Origin: Vibrio sp. 14G-20
GTDB lineage: Bacteria; Pseudomonadota; Gammaproteobacteria; Enterobacterales; Vibrionaceae
Direction of reading: 5' to 3'
Assembly (NCBI RefSeq): GCF_026241515.1
Contig: NZ_JAPHPW010000001.1
Coordinates: 1 to 64,000 of the forward strand
DNA: 64,000 nt
A model generated the notes under the pieces. The model had not been told where the DNA came from, made no database searches, and worked only from the letters and a program-made list of their open reading frames with translations. The position numbers and the translations under genes are program-made. This document shows positions 39,859 to 49,282 of this stretch, in pieces (the stretch's first letter is position 1; each line of letters starts with the position of its first letter).

Positions 39859-41763
39859 CTAACGCTTTGTCAGTAGCTCGTTGATTGCACCCAAAAATTG
39901 TGACGGATCTTCCATTGAGCCTTTTTCAGCTAACATAGCCTGGCCAAGGAGTAACTCTACCCAACGGCCGAACGCTTGCTCGTCTGCTTCGTCTGCCATC
40001 TGTTTAACCAGAGCGTGCTCAGGGTTGATCTCGAAGATGTACTTCACTTCAGGTGCCGCTTGACCCGCAGCTTCAAGAAGCTTCGCCATTTGCGTACCCA
40101 TTTCGAAGTCGTCAGTCACAACAACAGCCGGTGTTGTTACTAACTTGAATGTTGTGCGAACTTCTTTAACACGACCACCTAGGTAAGATTGAGTGCGCTC
40201 TACAACAGACTTGAATTCTTCTTCTGTCTCTTTTTGCTTCTCTTTCTCTTCTTCACCTTCAAACTTGCTTAGGTCTAAGCCCGCTTTAGTGATCGATTGG
40301 AACTGTTTACCGTCGAAGTCAGTCAGGTAGTTCATTACGTATTCATCAATACGATCGTACATTAGAACCACTTCAATACCTTTAGCTTTGAACTGCTCCA
40401 AGTGTGGGCTGTTCTTAGCGGCAGCGTAGCTATCTGCTGTCAGGTAGTAAATCTTATCTTGGCCTTCTTTCATGCGCTCAACGTAAGATTCTAGGCTGAT
40501 GGTTTGTTCTGCAGAATCCACTTCCGTTGACGAGAAACGAAGTAGACCAGCGATCTTCTCTTTGTTCACCATGTCTTCAGCCGGGCCTTCTTTCAAGACT
40601 AGGCCGAACTCTTTCCAAAACTCTAGGTACTTATCATTGTCATTCTTCGCCATGCGCTCAAGCATAGTCAGTACACGCTTAGTACATGCGCCACGAAGAG
40701 ACTGAGTTACCTTGTTATCTTGCAGGATTTCACGAGACACGTTCAATGGCAGATCGTTTGAGTCAATCAAGCCGCGAACAAAACGCATGTAAGATGGCAT
40801 GAACTGTTCAGCATCATCCATAATAAATACACGCTGCACATAAAGCTTCAAGCCGCTCTTGTGGTCTCGGTTCATCATGTCCCAAGGTGCTTTCGCTGGG
40901 ATGTAAAGCAGGCTTGTGTAGTCATTCTTACCTTCAACTTTGTTGTGGCTCCAGGTTAGTGGATCAGCAAAGTCGTGAGATACGTGCTTGTAAAACTCTT
41001 GGTACTCTTCTTTCTCGATATCAGACTTGTTACGAGTCCAAAGCGCTTGCGCCTTATTTATCTGCTCCCAATGCTTCTCTTCGGTGTCTTTACCTTCGTC
41101 ATCTTTCACAGCTGTGAAGATAGAAACAGGAATTCCGATGTGGTCAGAATATTTACCGATCACTTCACGCAGACGCCACTCATTTAAGAACTCTTTACCG
41201 TCTTCGCGCATATGAAGAATGATGTCAGTACCACGAGACTCTTTAGTGATGTCTTCGATTGTGTAATCGCCTTCGCCGGCAGAGTGCCACTGAACAGCTT
41301 CATTGTTCGGCAGGCCAGCTGCACGTGTGCGAACCGTTACCGCGTCTGCAACGATAAATGCAGAATAGAAACCCACACCAAATTGACCAATCAGTTGAGA
41401 ATCTTTGCTTTGGTCTTCAGACAGCTTTGAGAAAAAGTCTGCAGTGCCTGACTTAGCAATCGTACCTAAATGCTCAATAACGTTGTCGCGGCTCATGCCG
41501 ATACCGTTATCAGAAATCGTTAAGGTGTTTGCTTCAGCGTTGAATGAAAGTTTTACACCTAGCTCTGCATCACCTTGGTAAAGGTCACCGTTCGATAGAG
41601 CTTGAAAACGAAGCTTATCAGCCGCGTCAGAGGCGTTAGAGATAAGCTCACGTAGAAAGATTTCTTTATTTGAATACAGTGAGTGAATCATTAGATGAAG
41701 TAGTTGTTTTACTTCAGATTGAAAGCCACGAGTCTCTTTATTTTGCGTTGCCGTTTCGCTCAT
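39859..41763 (-). CDS. htpG: Molecular chaperone HtpG (Hsp90)
   Basis: Bacterial Hsp90 (634 aa). The GHKL ATPase domain has [23 protein letters not shown] and [11 protein letters not shown]; the middle domain has [23 protein letters not shown] and LNVSREILQ; the C-terminal dimerisation domain follows. GGAG lies a few bases before the ATG. Divergent from toxR. A CCCCTAT sequence on the minus strand near 41802-41808 could be the -10 of a heat-shock (sigma-32) promoter, but a matching -35 is not clear. Confidence 0.98.
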   Translation of the reverse strand: MSETATQNKETRGFQSEVKQLLHLMIHSLYSNKEIFLRELISNASDAADKLRFQALSNGDLYQGDAELGVKLSFNAEANTLTISDNGIGMSRDNVIEHLGTIAKSGTADFFSKLSEDQSKDSQLIGQFGVGFYSAFIVADAVTVRTRAAGLPNNEAVQWHSAGEGDYTIEDITKESRGTDIILHMREDGKEFLNEWRLREVIGKYSDHIGIPVSIFTAVKDDEGKDTEEKHWEQINKAQALWTRNKSDIEKEEYQEFYKHVSHDFADPLTWSHNKVEGKNDYTSLLYIPAKAPWDMMNRDHKSGLKLYVQRVFIMDDAEQFMPSYMRFVRGLIDSNDLPLNVSREILQDNKVTQSLRGACTKRVLTMLERMAKNDNDKYLEFWKEFGLVLKEGPAEDMVNKEKIAGLLRFSSTEVDSAEQTISLESYVERMKEGQDKIYYLTADSYAAAKNSPHLEQFKAKGIEVVLMYDRIDEYVMNYLTDFDGKQFQSITKAGLDLSKFEGEEEKEKQKETEEEFKSVVERTQSYLGGRVKEVRTTFKLVTTPAVVVTDDFEMGTQMAKLLEAAGQAAPEVKYIFEINPEHALVKQMADEADEQAFGRWVELLLGQAMLAEKGSMEDPSQFLGAINELLTKR

Positions 41764-42032
41764 TTTTACTCCAAAACATCTATACTTTATGTTGAATAAT
41801 CATAGGGGCGTAACACTTGATGCCACTCTTCTGTTCATTAACATGAGGATGACAAATGTAAATTCAAGGTCAAAAATCATAAAAACACTGTTTTTCTTAT
41901 TTGTTTTTATTATCCTTGAGCCTGATAAATATAAAAGAACATAAAAGAAACGATGATTTGGTGAAGAATTAACGGAACTTCACCTGAGATTTGTCTATTT
42001 AGCCCCAAAACAATCCAAAATAGAAGAATTCA

Positions 42033-42944
42033 ATGAGCAATATCGGCACAAAGTTTATTCTCGCACAGCGGTTCGTATTCGACCCAAACAGCAATTCACT
42101 CGTTGATCAAATGAGCGACGGTGAAGTCGTACGTCTTGGTAGCAATGAAAGCCGCATTCTCCTGATGCTATCAGAAAGACCCAATGAAGTTATTACTCGC
42201 AATGAATTGCATGAGTACGTTTGGCGAGACCAAGGCTTTGAGGTGGATGACTCAAGCTTAACGCAAGCCGTATCGACTCTGAGAAAAATGCTCAAAGACT
42301 CAACCAAATCTCCTGAATTCGTAAAGACAGTACCTAAGCGCGGTTACCAATTTATTGCGACCGTTGAACGTTCTACCCCATTGTCATCAAATGATCAGCC
42401 AGTAGCCGCTGAAATTACAGAAAATGACGTGGAACCTATCCTAACGTTTGCAACGCCTATAGCGACTGAAGAATCGATAACTGAAACGGTTGAACCTGAG
42501 CCAATTGCAAGAGTTCAAGAGACCAAGGTGGCTGTAGAACCAGCAAATGCTCCTGTTGTGGCTCCGGCTAAAAGCACCAATAAATGGCTAACATTTGGGC
42601 TACTGCTTGCCGCTTTCATCATGCCGGTTCTCGTTTTAACGTATACCAACCCGGTAGAGCCCGAGTTCAAAATATTGGCTGAAGTGGATGGCGTAAAGGT
42701 TCAATCACCGGTTAATCACCCAGACCTCAGCAGTTGGTTGCCAGCGATAGAGAAGTGTGTATTACGTTACAACACAAATCATACTGGCATGCTAAAGCCG
42801 ACCGAAGTGATCGCAACAGGTGGACAAGCCAATAACCTTGCCCTCAACTACATTCACTCGCAAGATTACTCGAGCGAAAATGTAACCCTAAGAATTTACG
42901 CAAACCAGTCGGATGTAAACGACATTTGTAACGGTGGTCAGTAA
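42033..42944 (+). CDS. toxR: Transmembrane transcriptional activator ToxR
   Basis: Inner-membrane activator of outer-membrane porin and virulence genes in Vibrio (303 aa). N-terminal OmpR-type winged-helix domain (about 1-115; LGSNESRILLMLSERPNEVITRNELHEYVW, DDSSLTQAVSTLRKML, TVPKRGYQF), a poorly conserved acidic/Pro-rich tether (about 120-180), a single membrane helix (about 185-202), and a periplasmic domain with Cys242 and Cys299, the pair that forms the disulfide in V. cholerae ToxR. One base separates it from toxS. Divergent htpG is the standard Vibrio arrangement. Confidence 0.97.
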   Translation: MSNIGTKFILAQRFVFDPNSNSLVDQMSDGEVVRLGSNESRILLMLSERPNEVITRNELHEYVWRDQGFEVDDSSLTQAVSTLRKMLKDSTKSPEFVKTVPKRGYQFIATVERSTPLSSNDQPVAAEITENDVEPILTFATPIATEESITETVEPEPIARVQETKVAVEPANAPVVAPAKSTNKWLTFGLLLAAFIMPVLVLTYTNPVEPEFKILAEVDGVKVQSPVNHPDLSSWLPAIEKCVLRYNTNHTGMLKPTEVIATGGQANNLALNYIHSQDYSSENVTLRIYANQSDVNDICNGGQ

Positions 42945-42945
42945 C

Positions 42946-43461
42946 ATGAAATTAAAAGTATCGATTATTTTACTGGTCCTATCTGCATTTTTGAGTGGTT
43001 GGTTATATTGGGGCAGCGATGTAAAAGTAGAGCGCTTGCTCACTCAGCATGAATGGCAGTCAAAACTGGTGACACTAATTAGCGATAACAAGCAAGCTGA
43101 TTCAATCGGCCCGCTACGTAGAGTTGAACTGTCATCGAATGCGAAATACCTACCAAATGGTACCTATCTGAGAATGTCAGTGGTTAGACTTTACGGAAAT
43201 CAAACTGAGCCTGCAAATGTCATCAACATCTCTGAGACGGGTCAGTGGGATATTAACGACAACTACTTACTGGTTTCGCCAACGGAGTTTAAAGATGTGA
43301 CTTCGGCTCAGCGTCAAGATTTTTCAGAAGAACAGCTAGAGCTTATCACCCAAGTCATTAAGATGGACTCAGAGCAAAGCCGCCGCATAGACATCGTTAA
43401 CCCGAAGGCACTGCTACTGACTAGCTTAAATCACGGTTCAACCGTATTGTTTTCAAACTAA
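42946..43461 (+). CDS. toxS: ToxR-associated periplasmic protein ToxS
   Basis: A 171-residue membrane-anchored periplasmic protein that stabilises ToxR and, in Vibrio, takes part with it in sensing bile salts. N-terminal helix VSIILLVLSAFLSGWLYW then a periplasmic domain (LTQHEWQSKLVTLI, LPNGTYLRMSVVRL, EEQLELITQVI). The ATG at 42946 was chosen because it lies one base after the toxR stop and has GGTGG upstream; an ATG-less extension into toxR is not credible. Confidence 0.96.
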   Translation: MKLKVSIILLVLSAFLSGWLYWGSDVKVERLLTQHEWQSKLVTLISDNKQADSIGPLRRVELSSNAKYLPNGTYLRMSVVRLYGNQTEPANVINISETGQWDINDNYLLVSPTEFKDVTSAQRQDFSEEQLELITQVIKMDSEQSRRIDIVNPKALLLTSLNHGSTVLFSN

Positions 43462-43521
43462 GATAGGATCGCTATTTACTGTTTATGAATAGCTGAATAC
43501 CATGAAACGGTAAACCAATAG

Positions 43522-43546
43522 AAAGGGGCATGATGCCCCTTTTTTG
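43522..43546 (+). terminator. Terminator of toxRS
   Basis: AAAGGGGCA / TGCCCCTTT stem with a TGA loop and a T6 run. Confidence 0.94.
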
Positions 43547-43593
43547 TTAGCCGTTGGTATCAAATTACGGATGTAGCATTTTAAGGATTAACC

Positions 43594-43914
43594 ATGAATA
43601 CGGAACAACCAAATTTGGCGCCATCGAAAGAAGCAGCAGTAAAAGCAACAATCACCATACACTATTGCCGTCAATGCAATTGGATGCTTCGCTCAAGCTG
43701 GTTGTGCCAAGAATTGCTGCACACCTTTAGTGAGGAGATAGAACAAGTCAGTCTACACCCTGATACGGGCGGACGATTCGAGATCTTTTGCAATGGAATA
43801 CAGATTTGGGAAAGAAAAGCAGATGGCGGCTTTCCTGATGCTAAAGTTCTGAAGCAAAGAGTACGAAACATCATTGCTCCAGACAGAGACCTCGGCCACG
43901 TAGACTCAAAATAA
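43594..43914 (+). CDS. SelT/SelW/SelH (Rdx) family protein, Cys form
   Basis: A 106-residue thioredoxin-like-fold protein. The redox motif CRQC (about residues 29-32) follows the first strand ITIHYC and keeps Cys where eukaryotic SelW has selenocysteine; the rest of the family signature is QVSLHPDTGGRFEIF and GIQIWERKADGGFPDAKVLKQRVR. Role in redox control is inferred from the family only. It sits alone downstream of toxRS, convergent with yfcE. Confidence 0.88.
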   Translation: MNTEQPNLAPSKEAAVKATITIHYCRQCNWMLRSSWLCQELLHTFSEEIEQVSLHPDTGGRFEIFCNGIQIWERKADGGFPDAKVLKQRVRNIIAPDRDLGHVDSK

Positions 43915-43938
43915 GCCTTTCACAGCCGATCTAATGAT

Positions 43939-44484
43939 TTAAAGCTGACCACTCACGAGAACATCACCTTCAAGGCTAATGACTTTGAAGGTATTGTTTT
44001 CATAGATGCCATAGCTCGCCGCGTGTCCCTCTCGTGGGAATGTCACCGAACTAGGATTAAAGATAAAGATGTCATCTTGGTATTCAGCGACAGGAATATG
44101 GGTATGACCGTGTGCAATGATATCGCCCGCCTTCAGCGCAGGGCGTTTATTGGTATTGTACAAATGACCATGCGTTAGGAAGATACGTTGACCTGATTCT
44201 AATAGCACCCACGAGTAATCCATCATCATTGGAAAAGACAACAGCATTTGATCCACTTCACTGTCGCAGTTACCACGAACGGCGATGATCTCTTGAGAAA
44301 ACGCATTCAACTTCTCTGCAACCGCCGGTGGGTTGTATCCTTCTGGAATCGGATTTCTTGGCCCATGATTCAGAATGTCACCCAATAGCACTAAATATTG
44401 AGCACCAGACGCTTGGTAGAGTTCTAATACCTTTTCTGTTGCTGGCAGCGAACCGTGTAGGTCTGAAGCAAAAAATAATTTCAC
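43939..44484 (-). CDS. yfcE: Phosphodiesterase YfcE (MJ0936 family)
   Basis: A 181-residue calcineurin-like metallophosphoesterase. Metal-ligand motifs are FFASDLHGS (DxH), LLGDILNHGPRN (GDxxNH), VRGNCDSEVD (GNCD), FLTHGHLYN, and AHGHTHIPVAEY (GHTH). E. coli YfcE acts on phosphodiesters with Mn2+. Single gene between the SelW-like gene (convergent) and the CBS-domain gene. Confidence 0.93.
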   Translation of the reverse strand: MKLFFASDLHGSLPATEKVLELYQASGAQYLVLLGDILNHGPRNPIPEGYNPPAVAEKLNAFSQEIIAVRGNCDSEVDQMLLSFPMMMDYSWVLLESGQRIFLTHGHLYNTNKRPALKAGDIIAHGHTHIPVAEYQDDIFIFNPSSVTFPREGHAASYGIYENNTFKVISLEGDVLVSGQL

Positions 44485-44531
44485 ACGTACTTCTCCATAA
44501 AATTTATGAGCCTATTGTACGTATCTAAATG

Positions 44532-44939
44532 CTACACGTCATCTCTCGCCATACCGTTGATCACGATATTATTGTAACTAACCATACCGACTATTTTGTT
44601 ATCACGAACTACTGGCGCGCGACTGATACCAAAGCGTTCAAACAGGCGAGCGCAATACTTTACGTTCATCTCAGCAGACACGCTTAGCGCTGGCTTGGTC
44701 ATGATTTCATAAACATTGGTTCGCTTCGGAGATCGATTTTTAGCCAACACTTTCTTTGCTATATCATTCATCAATACGATGCCGTATTCATCATCTTCGT
44801 GGCGTTTATCGACAATGATTGCCTTCACTTTGTGCTTCTTAGCCATCTCTATCGCTTCTAACACCGTAGTTAGCCCATCGATAATCACATACGTATTGGC
44901 CATGACATCGCCTACTCGGATCTTTTCACTGGTACTCAT
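44532..44939 (-). CDS. CBS-domain-pair protein of the DUF1538 operon
   Basis: A 135-residue cytoplasmic protein made of two CBS motifs: IRVGDVMANTYVIIDGLTTVLEAIEMAKK ... with KVKAIIVDKR (first) and NVYEIMTKPALSVSAEMNVKYCARLFERFGISRAPVVRDNKIVGMVS (second). Such Bateman pairs bind adenine nucleotides such as AMP, ATP or c-di-AMP. The ATG overlaps the stop of the PII-like gene (ATGA), so it is the fourth and last gene of the DUF1538 operon. The ligand is unknown; a regulatory role for the adjacent membrane proteins is inferred. Confidence 0.88.
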   Translation of the reverse strand: MSTSEKIRVGDVMANTYVIIDGLTTVLEAIEMAKKHKVKAIIVDKRHEDDEYGIVLMNDIAKKVLAKNRSPKRTNVYEIMTKPALSVSAEMNVKYCARLFERFGISRAPVVRDNKIVGMVSYNNIVINGMARDDV

Positions 44940-45286
44940 AGCTCATCCTCCACAACCTTTGTTAACGTCTCAACTTGGTGCGCAACGCCTACTGCATCTT
45001 CCACATCTATCTGTACTGCAATACCTTGTCCTGACTCTTGGTCGAACTCTCCGACTTCACCGATGGTTTCTAAAATATGTCTCGCCAAATGCTCTTCGAC
45101 GACAAACAGCAACACATCTTTTTGCACCTCTAACGTTAAGCCAAAAAAGGTGGTTTTTTGGTTTAAGCCTTGCCCTCTGGCGTTGTTAATCACCGTTGCT
45201 CCAGTCGCGCCCGCATCACGCGCGGCATCGAGCACAGTGTCGGTCTTGCTCTCTTCTACAAACGCTAAGATAAGTTTAAAGCGCAT
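44936..45286 (-). CDS. PII-like signalling protein of the DUF1538 operon
   Basis: A 116-residue ferredoxin-fold protein similar to the P-II family: N-terminal strand [27 protein letters not shown] where PII has its GxxG-TxxxxxGxG strand, and LLFVVEEHLARHILETIGEVGEF in the second half. The region that would be the T-loop is short and lacks the uridylylated Tyr of GlnB/GlnK, so it is not a nitrogen-regulation GlnB. Its Shine-Dalgarno (AAGGAG) and ATG lie inside the last codons of the upstream DUF1538 gene (11-base overlap), and its stop overlaps the CBS gene start. It may bind a nucleotide and gate the transporter. Confidence 0.85.
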   Translation of the reverse strand: MRFKLILAFVEESKTDTVLDAARDAGATGATVINNARGQGLNQKTTFFGLTLEVQKDVLLFVVEEHLARHILETIGEVGEFDQESGQGIAVQIDVEDAVGVAHQVETLTKVVEDEL

Positions 45287-46070
45287 CTTTGCTCTCCTTA
45301 GAGGTGTGTAAACGGTTTAACCATTGCGTTATTTGGGCATAGCCCATCACTGAAATAATCGGAAATAAGCTGGCAAAGGCAATTAAGCCAAAGCCATCAA
45401 TTACAGGATTTCGTCCAGGTACAGTTGAAGCGAGCCCAAGCCCTAGCGCTGTCACTAAAGGGACTGTCACCGTTGATGTGGTAACACCGCCCGAGTCGTA
45501 AGCCAATGGAATAATGAGTTTGGGGGCGTAAAAGGTTTGAATGACCACGACGACATAACCAAAAATGATGTAGTAGTGGATCGGGTCACCCGCAACGATA
45601 CGGTAACTACCCAGTGAGATACCGATAGCAACCCCCAATGCCACGGCGATCCTCAGCCCATTGACGCTGATACTGCCACCGGAAACTTGGTTTGCCTTAA
45701 TCGCCACAGCGATCAAAGAAGGCTCGGCTATCGTGGTGCTGAAACCAATACAAAACGCGAAAAGATAGACCCAGTAATAATCAAACCAAGCTAATGAAAG
45801 ACCAGAACTGATCTTAAACTCCGTCAAAAAGCTGGGTTCGGTGAGCTGCATTGCCATCGTCTCCCCCAAAGGAAACAACGCGAGTTCCAACCCCATCAAA
45901 AATAGAGATAAACCTAGGATGACGTAAAAAAAACCGATGAGCACTTTGGCTAGATTATTGACGGGCTTACGCAATACCGCCAACTGAAAACCAAAGATGA
46001 TCACCGCAATCGGAATCACATCCATCACAGTGCCTAGAAAGGTGTCGATAAATTGCTGCACACTGATCAT
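45276..46070 (-). CDS. DUF1538 membrane protein, second copy
   Basis: A 264-residue inner-membrane protein with about seven hydrophobic segments. Shared with its upstream paralogue are [14 protein letters not shown] (about 60-73), a [16 protein letters not shown] segment, and [20 protein letters not shown] followed by GLGLAS and a [20 protein letters not shown] segment. The C-terminus ends in a basic cytoplasmic tail. The ATG overlaps the stop of the upstream DUF1538 gene (ATGA). The two together look like a split version of a repeat-duplicated transporter. Substrate unknown. Confidence 0.85.
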   Translation of the reverse strand: MISVQQFIDTFLGTVMDVIPIAVIIFGFQLAVLRKPVNNLAKVLIGFFYVILGLSLFLMGLELALFPLGETMAMQLTEPSFLTEFKISSGLSLAWFDYYWVYLFAFCIGFSTTIAEPSLIAVAIKANQVSGGSISVNGLRIAVALGVAIGISLGSYRIVAGDPIHYYIIFGYVVVVIQTFYAPKLIIPLAYDSGGVTTSTVTVPLVTALGLGLASTVPGRNPVIDGFGLIAFASLFPIISVMGYAQITQWLNRLHTSKESKDAL

Positions 46071-46801
46071 GTCACCACCATCCCGTACACCATGACAAAC
46101 ATCATCGGCAGAAGTGAAGCAAACGCGATCAATCCAAAGCCATCAATCATAGGATTTCGTCCTTTAATCGCCGAGGCTAAACCCACCCCTAATGCGGTCA
46201 CTAACGGAACGGTGATCGTCGATGTTGTGACACCGCCAGAGTCGTACGCAATCCCAATAATGTTTTCCGGGGCAAATGCAGTGAGCACCACAACTCCAAT
46301 ATAACCACCGATGATCATGTACTGAATTGGCCAACCTTTTAAGATCCGAAGTACGCCTAATAGAATGGCAATACCGACCGATAACGCCACGGTGAAGCGC
46401 AGGCCATCGGCATATTGTTCCCTTTCATCTAAAGAGTTGGGAATAACACCACCTTCAGCTGCAACTTCTGCTGCTTCAGCAGCCACTGCGGTTAACGCGG
46501 GTTCGGCAATGGTGGTACCAAAGCCTAAACAAAAAGCGAAGGTCAATAACCAAAACACGCTCCCCTTGCGAGCAAAAGCTTGAGCCATCGACTCGCCAAT
46601 TGGGAACAGACCCATTTCAAGGCCAAAGATAAAAAAAGTCAGTCCAAAAACCACCAGCACTAAGCCAGTTAGAATAGACAAAAGATGAGGGAGTGGCTCT
46701 TGCAAAACAGCAAGCTGGAAGAAAGCAATCACCGCCACGATCGGCAAGAGATCCCTTAGACTACCTAACATGGCTCGAAATAAAGCAAGCACTGCCGTCA
46801 T
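46067..46801 (-). CDS. DUF1538 membrane protein, first copy
   Basis: First gene of the four-gene unit (244 aa, about seven hydrophobic segments). Conserved motifs are [14 protein letters not shown] (about 60-73), [14 protein letters not shown] and [20 protein letters not shown], then [20 protein letters not shown]; these repeat almost exactly in the downstream gene, so the pair arose by duplication. An extra hydrophilic insertion (about 123-150, EREQYADG) is not in the second copy. AGGAGTTGCG precedes the ATG. Function unknown; a transporter is inferred. Confidence 0.85.
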   Translation of the reverse strand: MTAVLALFRAMLGSLRDLLPIVAVIAFFQLAVLQEPLPHLLSILTGLVLVVFGLTFFIFGLEMGLFPIGESMAQAFARKGSVFWLLTFAFCLGFGTTIAEPALTAVAAEAAEVAAEGGVIPNSLDEREQYADGLRFTVALSVGIAILLGVLRILKGWPIQYMIIGGYIGVVVLTAFAPENIIGIAYDSGGVTTSTITVPLVTALGVGLASAIKGRNPMIDGFGLIAFASLLPMMFVMVYGMVVT

Positions 46802-47101
46802 CGCAACTCCTAGTCATTGAAATTGTATCTGGTTATTAATTACTAATAATCATGGCAAATCCTTATCATTCCTTATGTGACAAATATTACGCAGTTGGTA
46901 ACATATCCGAGTAAAGTCCATAAGTGTGATAGCGGTATACATCCTAACTTGATGAATTTAATTTCATTCTTTCGTAAATTGATACGGCGTAATTTGGGTA
47001 TCACACGATTGAAACCAACTGATCGTTATAGTGATTTTTTCGTATTGATTGGCGATTAAAAACAAGCCATGTCTATAATTATGTTTAATAGGGAGATTGG
47101 T
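46802..47101. other. Divergent gap between the DUF1538 operon and the TIGR01777 epimerase gene
   Basis: About 300 AT-rich bases that must hold both promoters. I see no clear dyad, hairpin or ORF with a ribosome binding site. Confidence 0.4.
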
Positions 47102-48016
47102 ATGAAGATATTGTTAACGGGTGGTACGGGATTTATTGGCTCTGAATTGGTCAAAAGTTGGAACACTGACGACGTGACATTGATGACGCGGAGTCCTGAA
47201 AAAGCGAAGCAAAACCTAAATCACCTCAACCAGAACAACCTTCATTACATTCAATCTCTTGATGGACTGAGCGATCTCAATGACTTCGATGTAGTGGTCA
47301 ATCTTGCTGGCGAACCTATCGCTGACAAGCGTTGGAGTACGGAGCAAAAAGAGAGGATCTGTAACAGCCGCTGGCACATTACCGAAAAACTGGTCGAGTT
47401 AATTCATGCCAGTAGCAACCCACCGGAGGCTTTCATTAGCGGTTCGGCTGTAGGTTACTATGGTGATCAACAGCAACATCCGTTTGACGAATCACTACAA
47501 GTAGAAGATGAAAGCTTTCCTCACAAAGTTTGCGCTCATTGGGAAGAGATAGCCAAGAGAGCACAATCAGAAAGCACACGCGTGATACTACTGCGAACAG
47601 GTATTGTACTTGGTGAAAATGGCGGTGCGCTCAAAAAGATGCTTATGCCGTACAAACTCGGAGTTGGTGGACCGCTAGGTTCAGGCGAGCAATACATGCC
47701 TTGGATTCACATGCTGGACATGGTGAGAGCCATCAACCACTTATTGTCGATGCCTCACGCTCAAGGGGAATTTAATATGTGTGCCCCGCACCCTGTCACC
47801 AACAAACTGTTCAGCAGCACACTCGCCAAGCAACTGCGTCGACCTCATTTCTTATTCACTCCTAAATGGGCAATGTCGCTTCTGATGGGTGAATCTTCTT
47901 GTCTGCTCTTTGACAGCATTCGTTCCAAACCAAAGAAGCTCACTGAAATGGGATTTATCTTTAGTTACTCAAGAATCGAACCGGCACTAAAAAACTTGTT
48001 ACAACATCAAGACTAA
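47102..48016 (+). CDS. TIGR01777 / YfcH-like NAD(P)-dependent epimerase
   Basis: A 304-residue extended SDR-type protein. N-terminal dinucleotide motif MKILLTGGTGFIGSEL, NLAGEPIADKRW, SGSAVGYYGD (active-site Ser and YxxxG/N-type region), VILLRTGIVLGENGGALKKML and a C-terminal SLLMGESSCLLFDSIRSKPKKL that is typical of the TIGR01777 group (E. coli YfcH). The start at 47102 is preceded by GGGAGA; an in-frame ATG eleven codons earlier lacks this spacing. Substrate unknown. Confidence 0.92.
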   Translation: MKILLTGGTGFIGSELVKSWNTDDVTLMTRSPEKAKQNLNHLNQNNLHYIQSLDGLSDLNDFDVVVNLAGEPIADKRWSTEQKERICNSRWHITEKLVELIHASSNPPEAFISGSAVGYYGDQQQHPFDESLQVEDESFPHKVCAHWEEIAKRAQSESTRVILLRTGIVLGENGGALKKMLMPYKLGVGGPLGSGEQYMPWIHMLDMVRAINHLLSMPHAQGEFNMCAPHPVTNKLFSSTLAKQLRRPHFLFTPKWAMSLLMGESSCLLFDSIRSKPKKLTEMGFIFSYSRIEPALKNLLQHQD

Positions 48017-48059
48017 TTCTTTACTCTAAAGCGATAGAGACTCTAATAAAGGATTAAGT

Positions 48060-48887
48060 GTGAACAAGTCGATTCTTATCACTGGTTGCTCAACAGGCAT
48101 TGGCTATACATGTGCTCATGCACTTCAAAAACGCGGCTTTCATGTCATCGCATCTTGCCGTGACCCACAAGATGTTCAACGCCTTCAAGATGAAGGCCTC
48201 ACTTGTATTCAATTAGATCTTTCCAACCAAGAAAGTATCGAGAATGGCGCCAAGCTTGCCATTGCACTCGCACCTAACGGATTGTATGGGTTATTCAATA
48301 ACGGCGCTTACGGTCAAGCAGGCGCGCTAGAAGACTTACCGACCCAGGGGCTCAGGGAGCAATTCGAAACCAACTTCTTTGGCTGGCATCATCTTGTTTG
48401 TCAGATACTTCCGCACATGCGCGAACGCGGCGAAGGTCGAATCGTACAAAACAGTTCCGTATTAGGCTTTGCGGCCATGAAATATCGTGGTGCTTACAAC
48501 GCTTCAAAGTTCGCGCTAGAAGGCTGGACAGATACCTTACGTCTAGAACTGCATGGTAGTGATATTCATATCTCGTTATTGCAGCCAGGTCCAATAGAAA
48601 CCCAATTTAGAAATAATGCTCTGAAAGCCTTCAATAAATGGATCACCATTGCTGGCAGCGCTCATCAAGAAGCTTATCAACAACAAAAAGACCGACTCGA
48701 AAAAGAGTCATCGAATAACGCTTTTGTTCTTCCGCCTGAAAGTTGTGTTGAGCCAGTTTATCACGCACTCACCGCAGAGAAACCAAAGCTAAGATATCGA
48801 GTGACGACACCTACTAAGGTGTTCGCGGTACTGAAAAGAATTCTACCGAGTCGCTTGCTAGACCCTATTTTGAGAAAAGCAGCATAA
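48060..48887 (+). CDS. Short-chain dehydrogenase/reductase
   Basis: A 275-residue classical SDR: cofactor motif TGCSTGIGYTCA, NNGAYG, active-site Ser in VQNSSVLGFAAM and YxxxK in YNASKFALEGWTDTL. It starts with GTG with AAAGGA at correct spacing and lies 43 bases after the epimerase gene in the same direction, so the two are likely cotranscribed. Substrate unknown. Confidence 0.92.
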   Translation: MNKSILITGCSTGIGYTCAHALQKRGFHVIASCRDPQDVQRLQDEGLTCIQLDLSNQESIENGAKLAIALAPNGLYGLFNNGAYGQAGALEDLPTQGLREQFETNFFGWHHLVCQILPHMRERGEGRIVQNSSVLGFAAMKYRGAYNASKFALEGWTDTLRLELHGSDIHISLLQPGPIETQFRNNALKAFNKWITIAGSAHQEAYQQQKDRLEKESSNNAFVLPPESCVEPVYHALTAEKPKLRYRVTTPTKVFAVLKRILPSRLLDPILRKAA

Positions 48888-49014
48888 ATTGCTAACTTTG
48901 AATGCACAGTCGCAAACTTTAATGTAACGATGTAATTTTTCCGTAACAATAAGATGTCATGATTATCCTATCCCATCAGTTATTCCCAATTGATGGTTCT
49001 ACTCTGGAAATCTC

Positions 49015-49080
49015 ATGACTTTAAACCGCCTTAATTGGGTAGGTGTGGGTCTGGCTATTACGTTGTTTATTCTGTTTTGA
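49015..49080 (+). CDS. Putative 21-residue hydrophobic small protein or leader peptide
   Basis: The ORF encodes MTLNRLNWVGVG followed by LAITLFILF, a short basic N-terminus and one potential membrane segment reaching the C-terminus. TGGAAA lies about six bases before the ATG. No Pfam family can be named. The location directly before a terminator would also suit a leader peptide that senses translation, but no repeated regulatory codons (for example runs of His, Trp, Leu) stand out beyond several Leu, Val and Ile. Confidence 0.4.
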   Translation: MTLNRLNWVGVGLAITLFILF

Positions 49081-49118
49081 GTATCTCACGCAATACCTCA
49101 CTGACCACCTCAATGATT

Positions 49119-49178
49119 ACGCTATGCCTTCTATGTAGAGATAAACATCCTACCAACATCGAAGCATAGCGTTTTTTT
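49119..49178 (+). terminator. Strong terminator after the 21-codon ORF
   Basis: ACGCTATG(C)CTTC / GAAGCATAGCGT stem, 12 pairs with one bulged base, a loop of about 29 bases, then T7. It lies about 100 bases before the cnoX-like gene. Confidence 0.85.
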
Positions 49179-49282
49179 ATTTTTGTCTCTTTTTATCTGA
49201 GATACTCCAGTTAGATCTTGAAGTTACCGACTTATCCCCCCATATTTGCAACGTATCCATAAACAAACCTCAAGGAACGTAA

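Larger units (their letters stand above)
48888..49282. other. Intergenic region holding a short leader-like transcription unit
   Basis: A 395-base gap containing a 21-codon hydrophobic ORF (49015-49080) and, 38 bases after its stop, a strong terminator (49119-49178). Upstream, TAAGAT-like sequence near 48945-48955 is a promoter candidate. This looks like a self-contained small transcript rather than empty DNA. Confidence 0.6.

Noticed and set aside
41764..42032. Sigma-32 promoter of htpG
   Set aside because: A CCCCTAT-like -10 is visible on the minus strand near 41802-41808, but no CTTGAAA-type -35 lies at the right distance, so it is not listed as a feature.
43594..43914. Selenoprotein with an in-frame TGA
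   Set aside because: The redox motif is CRQC encoded by normal Cys codons; no TGA is read through.
44716..45189. Open frame opposite the CBS and PII-like genes
   Set aside because: Overlaps two genes with clear domain content and shows no family resemblance.
46877..47059. Possible 60-residue protein from a GTG upstream of the TIGR01777 gene
   Set aside because: No ribosome binding site, no signal or motif, and it fills the promoter gap of two divergent transcription units.
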